Positions 8,712-17,090 of a DNA stretch of 64,000 nt are shown here, piece by piece. Origin of the DNA: Gaiellasilicea sp037720595. GTDB lineage: Bacteria; Actinomycetota; Thermoleophilia; Gaiellales; Gaiellaceae. How positions within the stretch are numbered: position 1 is the first letter of the stretch; the number at the start of each line of letters is the position of its first letter. The stretch lies in contig JBBJLW010000017.1 in assembly GCA_037720595.1 (NCBI GenBank), positions 8,032 to 72,031 of the forward strand, in the 5' to 3' direction. The position numbers were made by a program, and so were the translations under genes. The notes below the pieces were generated by a model that did no database searches, was not told the DNA's origin, and saw only the letters and a list, made by a program, of their open reading frames with translations.

Positions 8712-9389
8712 ATGCGCCTGCTCGTCGCCCGCTGCGAGGTCGTCTACACCGGCCGCCTCACCGCCGTCCTGCCCGAGTCCACGCGGCTGCTCCTGCTCAA
8801 GTCGGACGGGTCGGTGCTCGTGCATGCCGACAGTGGCGGCTACAAGCCGCTCAACTGGATGACGCCGCCGACCGTGATCGAGGAGGAGCCGGGGCTGATC
8901 GTCGTCCGCAAGCGGGCCGGCAAGACCGAAGATCGGCTCGAGATCCGGATCGCGGAGGTGCTTAGCGACGTGCAGCACCCGATGGACGAGGTGGGCGGTC
9001 TCGCCAAGGACGGGGTCGAGCGCGACCTGCAGGAGGCACTCGCCGATCGACCAGACTGGCTCGAGGAGGAGTTGCGGCTCGTGAGCCGCGAGTGGTCGAC
9101 GGAGGTCGGGCCGGTCGACCTGATGTGTCGCGACTGCGAGGACGGCTGGGTCGCGGTCGAAATCAAGCGGATCGCGACAATCGACGCCGTCGAGCAGTTG
9201 ACGCGCTATCTCGGCTTCATCCGTAGCGACCCGGCGAAGGGGCGCTGCCGCGGGATCCTCGCGGCGCAGCGCTTCAAGCCGCAGGCGGTCACGCTCGCCG
9301 AGTCGCGCGGGATCCGCTGCGTCGAGCTCGACCTCGAGCTGCTGCGCGGGGAGCGAGAGCCCGAGCTGACGCTCTTCCTGGCTAGCTAG
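8712..9389 (+). CDS. nucS: Mismatch-specific endonuclease NucS
   Basis: Archaeal/actinobacterial NucS (EndoMS) makes double-strand breaks at mismatched bases in the MutS/MutL-independent mismatch repair pathway, together with the sliding clamp. The 225-residue protein matches the family length. The N-terminal DNA-binding domain has 'KPLNWMTPP', and the C-terminal RecB-like nuclease domain has 'GPVDLMC', 'AVEIKR' and 'QLTRYLGF' carrying the catalytic Asp, Glu and Lys. The ATG gives the canonical 'MRLLVARCEVVYTGRL' start. It is a lone gene with its own downstream hairpin. Confidence 0.95.
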   Translation: MRLLVARCEVVYTGRLTAVLPESTRLLLLKSDGSVLVHADSGGYKPLNWMTPPTVIEEEPGLIVVRKRAGKTEDRLEIRIAEVLSDVQHPMDEVGGLAKDGVERDLQEALADRPDWLEEELRLVSREWSTEVGPVDLMCRDCEDGWVAVEIKRIATIDAVEQLTRYLGFIRSDPAKGRCRGILAAQRFKPQAVTLAESRGIRCVELDLELLRGEREPELTLFLAS

Positions 9390-9396
9390 CTCGAAT

Positions 9397-9427
9397 CGGG
9401 CGTCACTAAGGTCAGCCGTGACGCCCG
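9397..9427. terminator. Hairpin terminator downstream of nucS
   Basis: Perfect 10-bp inverted repeat CGGGCGTCAC/GTGACGCCCG with an 11-base loop, located 8 bases after the nucS stop and about 50 bases from the stop of the convergent dehydrogenase. It has no T-run, so it may act as a bidirectional GC-rich terminator. Confidence 0.6.
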
Positions 9428-9478
9428 GCTAACGACGAGCAGCACTCGCCGCCGGCCTTCGATTTTGCGCCCTGAGAA

Positions 9479-10393
9479 CTAAGGAACGACCGCGGCCTTC
9501 AGGTAATCGCGCGGCGGATCGGCGAGGAGCGCTGCGACCCCCTCCAGACCGACGCGATGGGTGATCAGCCGTTCGAATGGACGGGCGCCGCTGGTGAGGA
9601 ACGCAAGTGCGGCGCGGACATGGCGTGGCGCGTGATGGAAGGCGCCGCGTAACGTCAGCTCCTCGTAGTGCAACCGGAAGGTGTCGACCCTTAGCTCGCT
9701 GCCGCGCTCCCGCCCGCCGAAGAAGACGACCGTACCGGCTGAACGAACGAGCTCGAGCGCACGCCGCCACGCTTCTTCGGTGCCCGCTGCCTCGATCACG
9801 ATGTCCGCCGCCTCGCCGTCGCCGGCAACCGCTCCGAAGGACGGCGCGAGCTCTCGGCGCTCCGGCCTGCCGCCGACGAGCTCCGCTCGCCCGCCTGCGT
9901 CGGCGACGCAAGCACAGAGCATCAGGCCGATCGGACCGGCGCCGACGATCGCGACTCGATCGCCCGCTCGGATCCCAGCTCGCTCGACTCCGCGCAAACA
10001 GCATGCGAGCGGCTCGACCATCGCCGCCACCTCCGGCGCAAGTCCGGCCGGCACGGGAAGGAGATTGACGCTCGCAATCCGCTCGGGCACGAGCAGGAAC
10101 TCGGCGTAGGCGCCGTTCAGCAGCTGGAGCGGCTCGCTGCGGTCGTCGCCGGCGGCCGAGTTCGCCGCGACGACCCGCCGTCCCGTGGCGACGTCGATCC
10201 CGCAGAACTCGTGCCCGAACGGGCTAGGGAGCGAGTCGAGGAGGAGCGGATGGCCGCGGCGGAACGTCTTCAGATCCGTGCCGTCAGTCAACGCAACCTC
10301 GATCTGCACCACGACGTCGCCCGGTTCTGGCTCCGGGCGGGCTACCTCTTCCAAGCGCAGATCGCCCGGCCCGTGGAACCACAGGGCTCTCAC
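9479..10393 (-). CDS. Zinc-type alcohol/polyol dehydrogenase family protein (MDR), atypical
   Basis: 304-residue medium-chain dehydrogenase/reductase. The GroES-like half has 'PFGHEFCGID' (catalytic-site His-Glu) and 'VEPLACCLRGV'. The Rossmann half has the nucleotide loop 'AIVGAGPIGLML'. Two things are odd. The first catalytic zinc Cys, normally in Cys-x-x-Asp-x-His, is replaced in 'LTDGTDLKTF', and the four-Cys structural zinc lobe is missing, which explains the short length. It overlaps the preceding MDR gene by four bases (ATGA), so the two are translated together. Zinc-dependent dehydrogenase activity is therefore doubtful; an NAD(P)-linked role on a sugar or polyol is possible. Confidence 0.75.
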   Translation of the reverse strand: MRALWFHGPGDLRLEEVARPEPEPGDVVVQIEVALTDGTDLKTFRRGHPLLLDSLPSPFGHEFCGIDVATGRRVVAANSAAGDDRSEPLQLLNGAYAEFLLVPERIASVNLLPVPAGLAPEVAAMVEPLACCLRGVERAGIRAGDRVAIVGAGPIGLMLCACVADAGGRAELVGGRPERRELAPSFGAVAGDGEAADIVIEAAGTEEAWRRALELVRSAGTVVFFGGRERGSELRVDTFRLHYEELTLRGAFHHAPRHVRAALAFLTSGARPFERLITHRVGLEGVAALLADPPRDYLKAAVVP

Positions 10394-11217
10394 GGCGTGA
10401 AGACGACCTTCAGGGCGCGGCCGCTGCGATAGAGCTCGAGCCCTTCGGAAAAGCGCGCGAGCGGGAGGACCGTCGGCTCGGGGAGATCGAGCTGCGGGAG
10501 CAGGGCCGCGGCTCGGCGCATCGCGGCCGGGGTGGCCGAACGAGAGCCGACGAGGGTGAGCTCGCGGCGGTAGACCTCGTCGAGCTCGATCGGCCCTGCG
10601 CTCGCGAAGACGAGCACGGTCCCGCCCGGCGCGACCGCCTCGAGCGGGGCGGCGGGTGCGCAGAGAACCAGCGCGTCGACCGGTCTGTCGGGGGTCCGGC
10701 CATCGCGCTCCGGGCGGACGTCGCTCGCGAAGACCGTGTCGCCGCGCCGGCGGAGAACCTCGGCGAAGAGCCGTCCGACAAAGCCCTGGCCGACGACGAG
10801 CACGCGTCCGTGCGGCACGCGCTCAGCACCGCGAAGGACGCACGCAAGCGGCTCGACGTAGGTTCCGGACGCGTCGTCGATCTCGTCCGGAAGCGCGATG
10901 CCCTCGACCACGGCTACCGCCTCGGCAAAGCCGCCGGGAACGATTGTCGGCTCGGAAAACGTCTCGCAGGTCGACTCGTGCCCCGTCTCGCAGCGCGAGC
11001 AGACGCCGCAGGGACGATGGTGGATCAGCGCGAGCCTCGTTCCGTCCTCGCGTCGCGCGACGACCTCGTGCCCGAGCACCGTTCCGGCGGGGGCAGCGCC
11101 GAGCTTCTCCACGTCAGAGCCGCAGAGTCCGCACGCGAGCACGCGCAGCGCCGACGCGGGGGCGGGCACCTCCGCGATCCGTGTCTGTCCGTGTCCGTCG
11201 AGCACGACTGCGCGCAC
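10390..11217 (-). CDS. Short zinc-binding alcohol dehydrogenase (MDR)
   Basis: 275-residue MDR protein, about 60 residues shorter than usual. It keeps the catalytic zinc ligands ('ACGLCGSDVEK', 'LGHEVV') and the structural zinc cysteines ('RPCGVCSRCETG', then a further Cys). The Rossmann loop is 'VLVVGQGFVGRLFAEV', and much of the NAD-binding fold behind it is trimmed. It is the first gene of a two-gene operon with the atypical MDR and is divergent from an MFS exporter with about 30 bases between starts. The context suggests oxidation of a small alcohol or sugar whose substrate or product may be transported, but this is inference. Confidence 0.8.
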   Translation of the reverse strand: MRAVVLDGHGQTRIAEVPAPASALRVLACGLCGSDVEKLGAAPAGTVLGHEVVARREDGTRLALIHHRPCGVCSRCETGHESTCETFSEPTIVPGGFAEAVAVVEGIALPDEIDDASGTYVEPLACVLRGAERVPHGRVLVVGQGFVGRLFAEVLRRRGDTVFASDVRPERDGRTPDRPVDALVLCAPAAPLEAVAPGGTVLVFASAGPIELDEVYRRELTLVGSRSATPAAMRRAAALLPQLDLPEPTVLPLARFSEGLELYRSGRALKVVFTP

Positions 11218-11248
11218 GGACGCATCGTATGAATAGCGTTGCCCTCCG

Positions 11249-12493
11249 ATGAGACGGCGACTTCCACCTGTGCTCCACGAGCGCGACTACGCCCGGCTGC
11301 TCGGGTCGTCGATCGCCTACGGGTTCGGGCGGGAAATGGTGTTCGTCGCGGTCGGCTGGCAGGTCTACGACATCTCCCGGAACCCCTTCCACCTCGGTCT
11401 GATCGGCCTGGCGGAGTTCCTGCCGCTGCTGCTCCTCGCACTGCCGGCGGGCGCGATTGCCGATCGATTCTCGCGCAAGCTCGTCTACATCGTCTCGCTC
11501 GTCTTGGACGCGGCGATCACAGCGGGCCTGCTTCTCGTCAGCCTCTCCGGCGCTGCTTCGCTCTGGCCATTCCTCGCACTCTCCTTCGCGAGCGGCTGCT
11601 CGGCCGCGCTCGGGAATCCGGCGATCCGGTCGATGTGGCCGAGCCTCGTCCCGCTGCCGTTACTCACGAGCGCGCTTGCATTGCGCTCGACCGTGTTCCA
11701 GGCGACCGTCGTGACCGGGCCGGCGCTCGGCGGGCTGCTCTTCGCGATCAAGCCCGAGCTCGTCTATGGGACCGCGATCGTGCTCATGTTCGCGGCGGCG
11801 GTGATGACGGCGCCGATCCGGGCGCGAACCGTGGAGTTGGCCCCGCCTGCGATCGTCGGCACGAGGCTCGGCTCGTTGCTCGCCGGGCTGCGCTTCGTGC
11901 GGCGGACGCCGGTTCTGCTCGGCGCGATCTCGCTCGATCTCGTCGCGGTCCTCTTCGGTGGTGCGGTCGCCCTGCTGCCGCTCTTTGCACGCGACATCCT
12001 CGACGTGGGACCCGTCGGCCTCGGGGTACTGCGAAGCGCGCCGGCCGTGGGCGCACTCTTCGCGGGGATCATGCTCACGCGGCGGCCACTCGGAGGTACG
12101 GCCGGCCGGAAGCTCCTCGTGGTCGTCGCGCTCTTCGGCGCGAGCATGGTCGTGTTCGGGCTCTCGCGCTCGTTCCCGCTCTCGTTTGCGGCGCTGGCGG
12201 TGAGCGGGTTCGTCGACATGATCAGCATGAACATCCGCTCGGTGATCGCGGCACTCGCGACACCCGACGCGCTCCGCGGCCGCGTCAACGCCGTCGAAGG
12301 CGTCTTCATCAGCGCCTCGAACGAACTCGGCGCCTTCGAGTCGGGCGCCGCTGCCGCACTCGTCGGGGCAGTGCCTGCCGTCGTCGTCGGAGGAGCGCTC
12401 ACGATCCTGGCGGCCCTGCTCTGGCCGCGTCTCTTCCCGGAGATAGCCCGCATCGACCGGCTCGAGTCGCTGCACCCGGCGGGCGGGACGTGA
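11249..12493 (+). CDS. MFS transporter (EntS-like exporter)
   Basis: 414-residue major facilitator with about 12 helices. 'RDYARLLGSSIAYGFGREM' and 'GWQVYDISRNPFHLGL' match the EntS/DUF894-type subgroup that exports siderophores and other small molecules. The motif-A-like loop is 'GAIADRFSRKLV' between helices 2 and 3. A long central loop around residues 185-200 divides the two halves. It is divergent from the MDR pair, sharing an intergenic region of about 30 bases, and is followed by the tRNA gene after about 30 bases. No siderophore genes are in the window, so the cargo is unknown. Confidence 0.85.
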   Translation: MRRRLPPVLHERDYARLLGSSIAYGFGREMVFVAVGWQVYDISRNPFHLGLIGLAEFLPLLLLALPAGAIADRFSRKLVYIVSLVLDAAITAGLLLVSLSGAASLWPFLALSFASGCSAALGNPAIRSMWPSLVPLPLLTSALALRSTVFQATVVTGPALGGLLFAIKPELVYGTAIVLMFAAAVMTAPIRARTVELAPPAIVGTRLGSLLAGLRFVRRTPVLLGAISLDLVAVLFGGAVALLPLFARDILDVGPVGLGVLRSAPAVGALFAGIMLTRRPLGGTAGRKLLVVVALFGASMVVFGLSRSFPLSFAALAVSGFVDMISMNIRSVIAALATPDALRGRVNAVEGVFISASNELGAFESGAAAALVGAVPAVVVGGALTILAALLWPRLFPEIARIDRLESLHPAGGT

Positions 12494-12523
12494 CGCCCGC
12501 AGCTCGCTACAATCTGCGATCGC

Positions 12524-12596
12524 GGGGCTATAGCTCAGCTGGGAGAGCGCCTGGTTCGCAATCAGGAGGTCGGCGGTTCGAGCCCGCCTAGCTCCA
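12524..12596 (+). tRNA. tRNA-Ala (anticodon CGC)
   Basis: 73-nt cloverleaf. The acceptor stem is GGGGCTA/TAGCTCC with one G-T pair, and the discriminator is A. The D-arm is GCTC...GAGC. The anticodon stem is CCTGG/TCAGG around the loop TTCGCAA, giving anticodon CGC for the GCG alanine codon. The T-arm is GGCGG-TTCGAGC-CCGCC. The 3' CCA is not encoded. A TACAAT hexamer at 12508-12513 is a plausible -10 element for it. Confidence 0.97.
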
Positions 12597-12605
12597 TCGT
12601 TTGCA

Positions 12606-12640
12606 GCAGTTGGGGATCGGTAGAAGAGACCCCCAACTGC
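12606..12640 (+). terminator. Hairpin downstream of tRNA-Ala
   Basis: Perfect 10-bp stem GCAGTTGGGG/CCCCAACTGC with a 15-base loop, starting 10 bases after the tRNA. No T-run follows, so it could be a terminator or a processing signal. Confidence 0.5.
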
Positions 12641-12689
12641 GCGGAACGGTGAGCCTGAAACGGCCGATTCCGCGGCCCACCCGTGCCTC

Positions 12690-13045
12690 TGGCCGGCCGG
12701 TTTTCTTCGGCGTCGCCCTCGAGCGGGCGTCTCGCCGGGAACGCAGGGAACTTCGGCGCTGGGACGATCTCGAGCTGCTGGGACGATCTCGAGCTACGCG
12801 ATCGCCGCCGACGGCAGGATCGCGTTGCTCGCGTCGATCGCGACGACGACGCCCTTGGGTCAGCTCGATTTGCGACGCCGACCGGGGCGAGAACGGGCGC
12901 TACCTCTACGCGATCGACATCACCTCGCGGCTGGGGCACGGGTGGGCGATCGAGAAGGACGGCTCTCTCACGCCGATCGGGGCGTTCCCCGGTCTGCCGG
13001 GCATGCCGGTCTGGCGGCGAGCTGGACCGAGGACTGCGGCTGGGG
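12690..13045 (+). pseudogene. Decayed beta-propeller (lactonase-like) protein fragment
   Basis: Pieces of a 7-bladed beta-propeller of the 6-phosphogluconolactonase/YVTN type can be read only by changing frame. 'GNAGNFGAGTISS' reads in one frame, 'SSYAIAADGRIALLASIATT' in the next, and 'NGRYLYAIDITSRLGHGW' with 'DGSLTPIGAFPGLPG' in the third. Those are typical blade sequences in the expected order. The first shift coincides exactly with a 19-base tandem duplication; the second lies between about 12860 and 12890. The start and most blades are missing. No other intact gene is visible between the tRNA and the aminotransferase. The family call is good; the parent gene's substrate is unknown. Confidence 0.75.
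12758..12795 (+). repeat. 19-bp tandem duplication inside the pseudogene
   Basis: Two exact back-to-back copies of GCTGGGACGATCTCGAGCT. Nineteen is not a multiple of three, and the protein reading frame changes by exactly one base across it, so this duplication is a direct cause of the frame disruption. Confidence 0.95.
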
Positions 13046-13124
13046 CAGCCGCCTCGGCCCGTCCACCCATTTGTCAGGAAACGTTAATGCTTGCACCCCA
13101 ACCCAGCCGGAAACCTGTGCGGAC

Positions 13125-14273
13125 GTGACGGCGACCTCTCTGCACAGTGTCCAGGGGCTCAAGCTCGAGCGATTCTTCGCGGAGCTCGGAGAGAGGGCCG
13201 AGCACCTCCTCTGCACCTCGGACATCGAGCCCTATCGGTTGCACGACCTGCTCGAGCTGGCCGACCACGAGCTACGGGCGAGATGGGATCGGCTCGCCCT
13301 GGGCTACACCGATCCGGGTGGGATGCCCGCGCTCCGCGAGGAGATCGCCGGCATGTACACGGGGATCGACGCCGACGAGGTGGTCACGTTCGCCGGCGCC
13401 GACGAGGCGATCTTCCTCGCGCTGAACGCGATCCTGCGGCCGGGCGACCACGCTGTCGTCACCTGGCCCGCCTACCAGTCGCTGCACGAGGTTGCCTCCG
13501 CGGCCGGAGCCGAAGTCACTCTCCTCCCGCTCGACCCCGACGGCTGGGAGCTCGACATCGAGGAGCTGCGTCGGGCCGTCCGCCCGACGACGCGCGTCGT
13601 AATCGTCAACTTCCCGCACAACCCGACCGGGGCGCTACCCAGCCGAGAGACGCTCGACGCCGTCGAGGCGATCGCGGCCGAGGCGGACGCGCATCTCTTC
13701 TCGGACGAGGTCTACCGGCATCTCGAGTACGAACCGATCGACCTGCTTCCCGCCGCGGCCGAGTACGGCGGCCTCGCCGTCAGCGTGGGCGTGATGTCGA
13801 AGTCGTTCGGCCTCGCCGGACTCCGGATCGGCTGGCTCGCGACCAAGGATCGCGACCTGCTGCAGCGGATCTCGATCTACAAGGAGTACCTCTCCTCGTG
13901 CAACAGCGCTCCGAGCGAGCTGCTCGCGCTAATCGCGCTGCGTGCCCGCGACACTGTTCTCGCACGGAGCGGCCGGCTGCTCGCGGAGAACCTCGCGCTC
14001 CTCGACGCTTTCTTCGCCGAATGGGAAGGCGTTTTCGAGTGGATCCGACCGCGGGCGGGTTGCGTCGGCTTTCCGCGGCTCGATTCAGCTTTGCCTGTTG
14101 ACGAGCTTGCGATCCGGCTTGTCGAGCAGGAGGGCGTTCTCCTCGTCCCCGGCTCCGTCTACGACTACCCGGGCAACCACTTCCGGCTCGGCTTCGGACG
14201 GGCCGACCTCCCGGTCGCACTCGCGGGCCTCGAGCGATTCGCCCAGCGCGAGCTCGCGAGGCACGTCGCGTGA
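13125..14273 (+). CDS. PLP-dependent class I/II aminotransferase
   Basis: 382-residue fold-type I aminotransferase. 'QGLKLERFFAELGERAE' is the N-terminal substrate-lid region. Cofactor contacts include 'NFPHNPTGALPS' (Asn), 'LFSDEVYRHLEY' (Asp and Tyr) and 'VMSKSFGLAGLRIGWL' with the Schiff-base lysine. The C-terminal Arg is in 'NHFRLGFGR'. The GTG start follows the pseudogene, and no closer ATG is in frame. It is the first gene of an overlapping run: its stop overlaps the GTG of the glycosyltransferase. The amino-acid substrate is not determinable, and this subgroup includes enzymes annotated as capreomycidine-synthase-like or aspartate-type. Confidence 0.85.
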   Translation: MTATSLHSVQGLKLERFFAELGERAEHLLCTSDIEPYRLHDLLELADHELRARWDRLALGYTDPGGMPALREEIAGMYTGIDADEVVTFAGADEAIFLALNAILRPGDHAVVTWPAYQSLHEVASAAGAEVTLLPLDPDGWELDIEELRRAVRPTTRVVIVNFPHNPTGALPSRETLDAVEAIAAEADAHLFSDEVYRHLEYEPIDLLPAAAEYGGLAVSVGVMSKSFGLAGLRIGWLATKDRDLLQRISIYKEYLSSCNSAPSELLALIALRARDTVLARSGRLLAENLALLDAFFAEWEGVFEWIRPRAGCVGFPRLDSALPVDELAIRLVEQEGVLLVPGSVYDYPGNHFRLGFGRADLPVALAGLERFAQRELARHVA

Positions 14274-14911
14274 TCGACGTGATCCTGCCCGTGCTGAACG
14301 AGGCCGAGGCGCTGCCGTGGGTGCTCGGCCGGATGCCCGACGGCTACGCGCCGCTCGTCGTCGATAACGGCTCCACCGACGGCTCGGGCGCGCTGGCTGC
14401 CGAGCTCGGAGCGCGCGTCGTCATGGAGTCGCGTCCCGGCTTCGGAGCTGCCTGCTTCGCCGGGCTCGAGGCGGCGAGCGCGGAGATCGTCTGCTTCATG
14501 GACTGCGACAGCTCCCTCGATCCTCGCGCGTTGCCGTCGGTCACTGCTGCCGTGCTCGCCGGACGCGCCGATCTCGTGCTCGGGGAACGCCGTCCGCGTG
14601 CAGGCGCCTGGCCCGCGCACGCGCGTGCCCTGAACAAGCTGCTCGCGCTCGAGCTGCGCCGCCGGACGGGTTTGAAGCTCCGCGATCTCGGGCCGATGCG
14701 AGCGGCGCGTCGCGAATCGCTGCTCGCCCTCGGGATCGCGGATCGCCGCTTCGGCTGGCCGCTAGAGATGGTGCTACGCGCTCACCGGGAGGGCTGGCAG
14801 ATCGACGAGGTTCCGGTGGAGTATCTCGCTCGCTCAGGGCGCTCGAAGGTGACGGGAACCGTCCGCGGCACCCTCCGGACGGCTGCCGACATGGGGCGGC
14901 TGCTCCGATGA
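14270..14911 (+). CDS. Family 2 glycosyltransferase
   Basis: 213-residue GT-A fold enzyme without membrane anchors. 'IDVILPVLNEAEALPWVL' starts the nucleotide-sugar domain, with 'VVDNGSTDGSG', then 'IVCFMDCDSSLDP' as the DxD-like metal site. The C-terminal 'LEMVLRAHREGWQIDEVPV' matches the DPM1/GtrB-like subgroup that loads sugars onto polyprenyl phosphate. It overlaps its neighbours at both ends (GTGA, ATGA), so it is translationally coupled to the aminotransferase and the DUF2064 gene. A role in supplying lipid-linked sugar to the GT87-like protein further downstream is possible but unproven. Confidence 0.85.
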   Translation: MIDVILPVLNEAEALPWVLGRMPDGYAPLVVDNGSTDGSGALAAELGARVVMESRPGFGAACFAGLEAASAEIVCFMDCDSSLDPRALPSVTAAVLAGRADLVLGERRPRAGAWPAHARALNKLLALELRRRTGLKLRDLGPMRAARRESLLALGIADRRFGWPLEMVLRAHREGWQIDEVPVEYLARSGRSKVTGTVRGTLRTAADMGRLLR

Positions 14912-15558
14912 GCACCTGCCTGACGATCGCGGCGAAGGCGCCGCGTCCTGGACAGGTGAAGACGCGGCTCGCCGCTGCCGTCGGAGACGTGGCGGCGGCG
15001 GAGCTCTACGGCGCATTCCTGCTCGACCTAGCGGCGCGATTTCCCGACGCGGCCTGGTTCGTCACCCCGCTCGCTGAGTGGGAGAAAGCACCGAACTCTT
15101 ACCTGGGTCGTTCGGCGCGGTTGCTGGCGCAGCCGACCGGCGACTGGACGGAACGGCAGCGCGCGTTCTTCCGCGGCGCCGCGGCGCGCGGCGAGGAGCG
15201 GAGCGTTCTGGTCGCCTCCGACTCGCCCCAGCTTCGGGACGAGGTCGTCGCCGAGGCCTTCGCGCTGCTCGACCGGCACGAGCTCGTCCTGGGCCCGGTC
15301 ACCGACGGCGGCTACTACCTGATCGGGATGCGCGGCTGGCACGACGTTCTCGCCGGAATTGAGATGAGCACGTCCTCGGTGCTGGCCGACCTCGTAAGCG
15401 GGGCATGCGCGCAGGGCTTGCGCGTCGCCCTCGTCGAGCCGACGTACGACGTCGACGAGGTTGCGGATCTCGAGTTGCTGGCGCTGGACGCGGCGGTGCG
15501 AGACGACCTTCCCGCCACGCGCGCCGCTCTCGCCACCCTCGGAAAGGTGGCGGCATGA
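14908..15558 (+). CDS. DUF2064 / TIGR04282-type glycosyltransferase-like protein
   Basis: 216-residue nucleotidyl/glycosyl-transferase-like fold. 'AAKAPRPGQVKTRLAAAVG' is the nucleotide-binding loop and 'VLVASDSPQLRDEVVAEA' plus 'VLGPVTDGGYYLIGMRG' are the family signature segments. The family often sits beside a GT2 enzyme, as here, and in some bacteria is annotated as arsenosugar biosynthesis glycosyltransferase. No arsenic genes are present. The start and stop overlap both neighbours by four bases. The substrate is unknown. Confidence 0.85.
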   Translation: MSTCLTIAAKAPRPGQVKTRLAAAVGDVAAAELYGAFLLDLAARFPDAAWFVTPLAEWEKAPNSYLGRSARLLAQPTGDWTERQRAFFRGAAARGEERSVLVASDSPQLRDEVVAEAFALLDRHELVLGPVTDGGYYLIGMRGWHDVLAGIEMSTSSVLADLVSGACAQGLRVALVEPTYDVDEVADLELLALDAAVRDDLPATRAALATLGKVAA

Positions 15559-17090
15559 GGCTCCGTGGAATCGCGACCGGCGCGATCGCCGGCATCCTGG
15601 CGATGCTCGTCTTCGCGCTCGCCGCGCTCCTCCTCCGCTCGCTGGGCGTGCCGCTGCTGCTCGAGCTCGTCTCCGACCGGTTCCTGCCGCTTCTTCCGGT
15701 CGAGACCTTTCTCAAGCTCGTCAGCGCGATGGGCGGTTTCGTCGCCGGAAAGAAAATCGGCTTCTTCGCCTTCTTCCTCAGCCTGATCGGGATCGGGGCC
15801 GCGCTCGGGGCGGCCTATGGACTCGCGGCGACGCGCTTCCGGCCCGGCCGGCTCGCGCTCGGGCTCGTCGGCGGCGCAGTCGGCACGTGGTTGCTCATGG
15901 TCGCCGTTCTCTATCCCTCCCTCGACTCGAACTACCGCGGCCTTTCGCCCGGACGCGCCACCGTCGTGACCGCCGTCAGCCTGCTCGTCCTGCTCGGCCT
16001 TGTCGCCGGCTCGCTCGCATTCTTCCACCGTCTCGCCGCCGCGCCGCGCGCGAACGAACCCGGCGCCGACGACGGCCCACTCCTGCGCCGCGGCCCGGTC
16101 GTGCTCGGCCTCGCCGGCGGCGCGCTCGCGCTCGCCTCCGGCGGGCTCGTGAAGAGGCTCTACGATCGCTCCGCGATTCCCTACGACGGCTTCGAGACCC
16201 GCGGGGCGAAGCTCGATCCGATCACCCCGAACGAGCGCTGGTACGTCGTCACGAAGAACTTCATCGATCCTCGCGTCGAGCGCTCGCTCTGGCGCTTTCA
16301 GGTGACAGGGCTCGTCGAGAGCGAGAGCTCCATCTCGTTCGAGGAGCTGGAGTCGATGACCTCCGTCGAGCAGGTGACGACGCTCGAGTGCATCTCGAAC
16401 GGGATCGGCGCCGGGCTGATCTCGAACGCGGTCTGGCGCGGAGTCCCGTTGGCCCGGCTGCTCGAGGCCGCAGGCGTCAAGAGCGGCGCAACCCATCTCT
16501 TCGCGCGAGGGAGCGACGGCTACGGCCACGGCCTGACGCTCCAAAAGGGGATGGAGGAGACGACCCTCGTCGTCTACCGGATGAACGGCGATCCGCTTCC
16601 CGATCGGCACGGCTTCCCGGCGCGGCTGATCGTCCCCGGAGGCTACGGCGAGATGAGCGTCAAGTGGCTCGACCGAGTCGAGGTGCTCGACGAGGCCGAG
16701 CAGGGGCTCTACGAGAGCCAGGGTTGGCGGGCCGAGCGCGTGCACACGATGTCGCGGATCGACCGCCCGCTCGGGAGGCGGAAGCTGAGGGCGGGCCGGC
16801 CCGTCGCAGTGAACGGCGTCGCCTTCGCCGGCGATCGCGGCATCGACCGCGTCGAGCTGAGCACGGACGGGGGGCGGAGCTGGCGCGAGGTCGGCCTCGA
16901 CTACCGTGCCTCGAAGCTGACCTGGGCGCTCTGGAGCGACGAGTGGACGCCCGGGCGCGCAGGCAGGCACGAGCTCGTCGTCCGCGCGACCGACGGCGAC
17001 GGCAACCCGCAGGAATCGAAGAAGGAGCCGATCGACCCTGATGGAGCGAGCGGCTACCACCGGATCAAAGTCGAGGTCCGCGAGGCGTGA
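15555..17090 (+). CDS. Membrane-anchored sulfite-oxidase-family molybdoenzyme
   Basis: 511 residues. The first about 160 residues hold four or five transmembrane helices, and a further helix ('VVLGLAGGALALASGG') precedes the catalytic part. The molybdopterin domain (about 215-410) contains 'VTTLECISNGIG', whose Cys is the molybdenum ligand of sulfite-oxidase-family enzymes, and 'LIVPGGYGEMSVKWLDRVE'. A Mo-co dimerisation domain follows ('GIDRVELSTDGGRSWREVG'). The fusion of a polytopic N-terminus to this fold is known for YedY-like and actinobacterial homologues, but no heme domain is present. It is likely a periplasmic oxidoreductase coupled to the quinone pool or the nearby cytochrome. No molybdopterin synthesis operon is nearby. 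Confidence 0.88.
   Translation: MRLRGIATGAIAGILAMLVFALAALLLRSLGVPLLLELVSDRFLPLLPVETFLKLVSAMGGFVAGKKIGFFAFFLSLIGIGAALGAAYGLAATRFRPGRLALGLVGGAVGTWLLMVAVLYPSLDSNYRGLSPGRATVVTAVSLLVLLGLVAGSLAFFHRLAAAPRANEPGADDGPLLRRGPVVLGLAGGALALASGGLVKRLYDRSAIPYDGFETRGAKLDPITPNERWYVVTKNFIDPRVERSLWRFQVTGLVESESSISFEELESMTSVEQVTTLECISNGIGAGLISNAVWRGVPLARLLEAAGVKSGATHLFARGSDGYGHGLTLQKGMEETTLVVYRMNGDPLPDRHGFPARLIVPGGYGEMSVKWLDRVEVLDEAEQGLYESQGWRAERVHTMSRIDRPLGRRKLRAGRPVAVNGVAFAGDRGIDRVELSTDGGRSWREVGLDYRASKLTWALWSDEWTPGRAGRHELVVRATDGDGNPQESKKEPIDPDGASGYHRIKVEVREA

Noticed and set aside
12524..12596. tRNA-Ala as an integration site for a mobile element
   Set aside because: No second copy of the tRNA 3' end, integrase or phage gene is visible nearby.
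12562..12939. Minus-strand open frame ending opposite the tRNA ('GGLEPPTS' end)
   Set aside because: It is antisense to tRNA-Ala and the pseudogene, has arginine-rich composition and is a known type of false gene next to tRNAs.
15315..17060. 581-codon open frame antisense to the molybdoenzyme
   Set aside because: Same cause; low-complexity charged product opposite a recognised enzyme.
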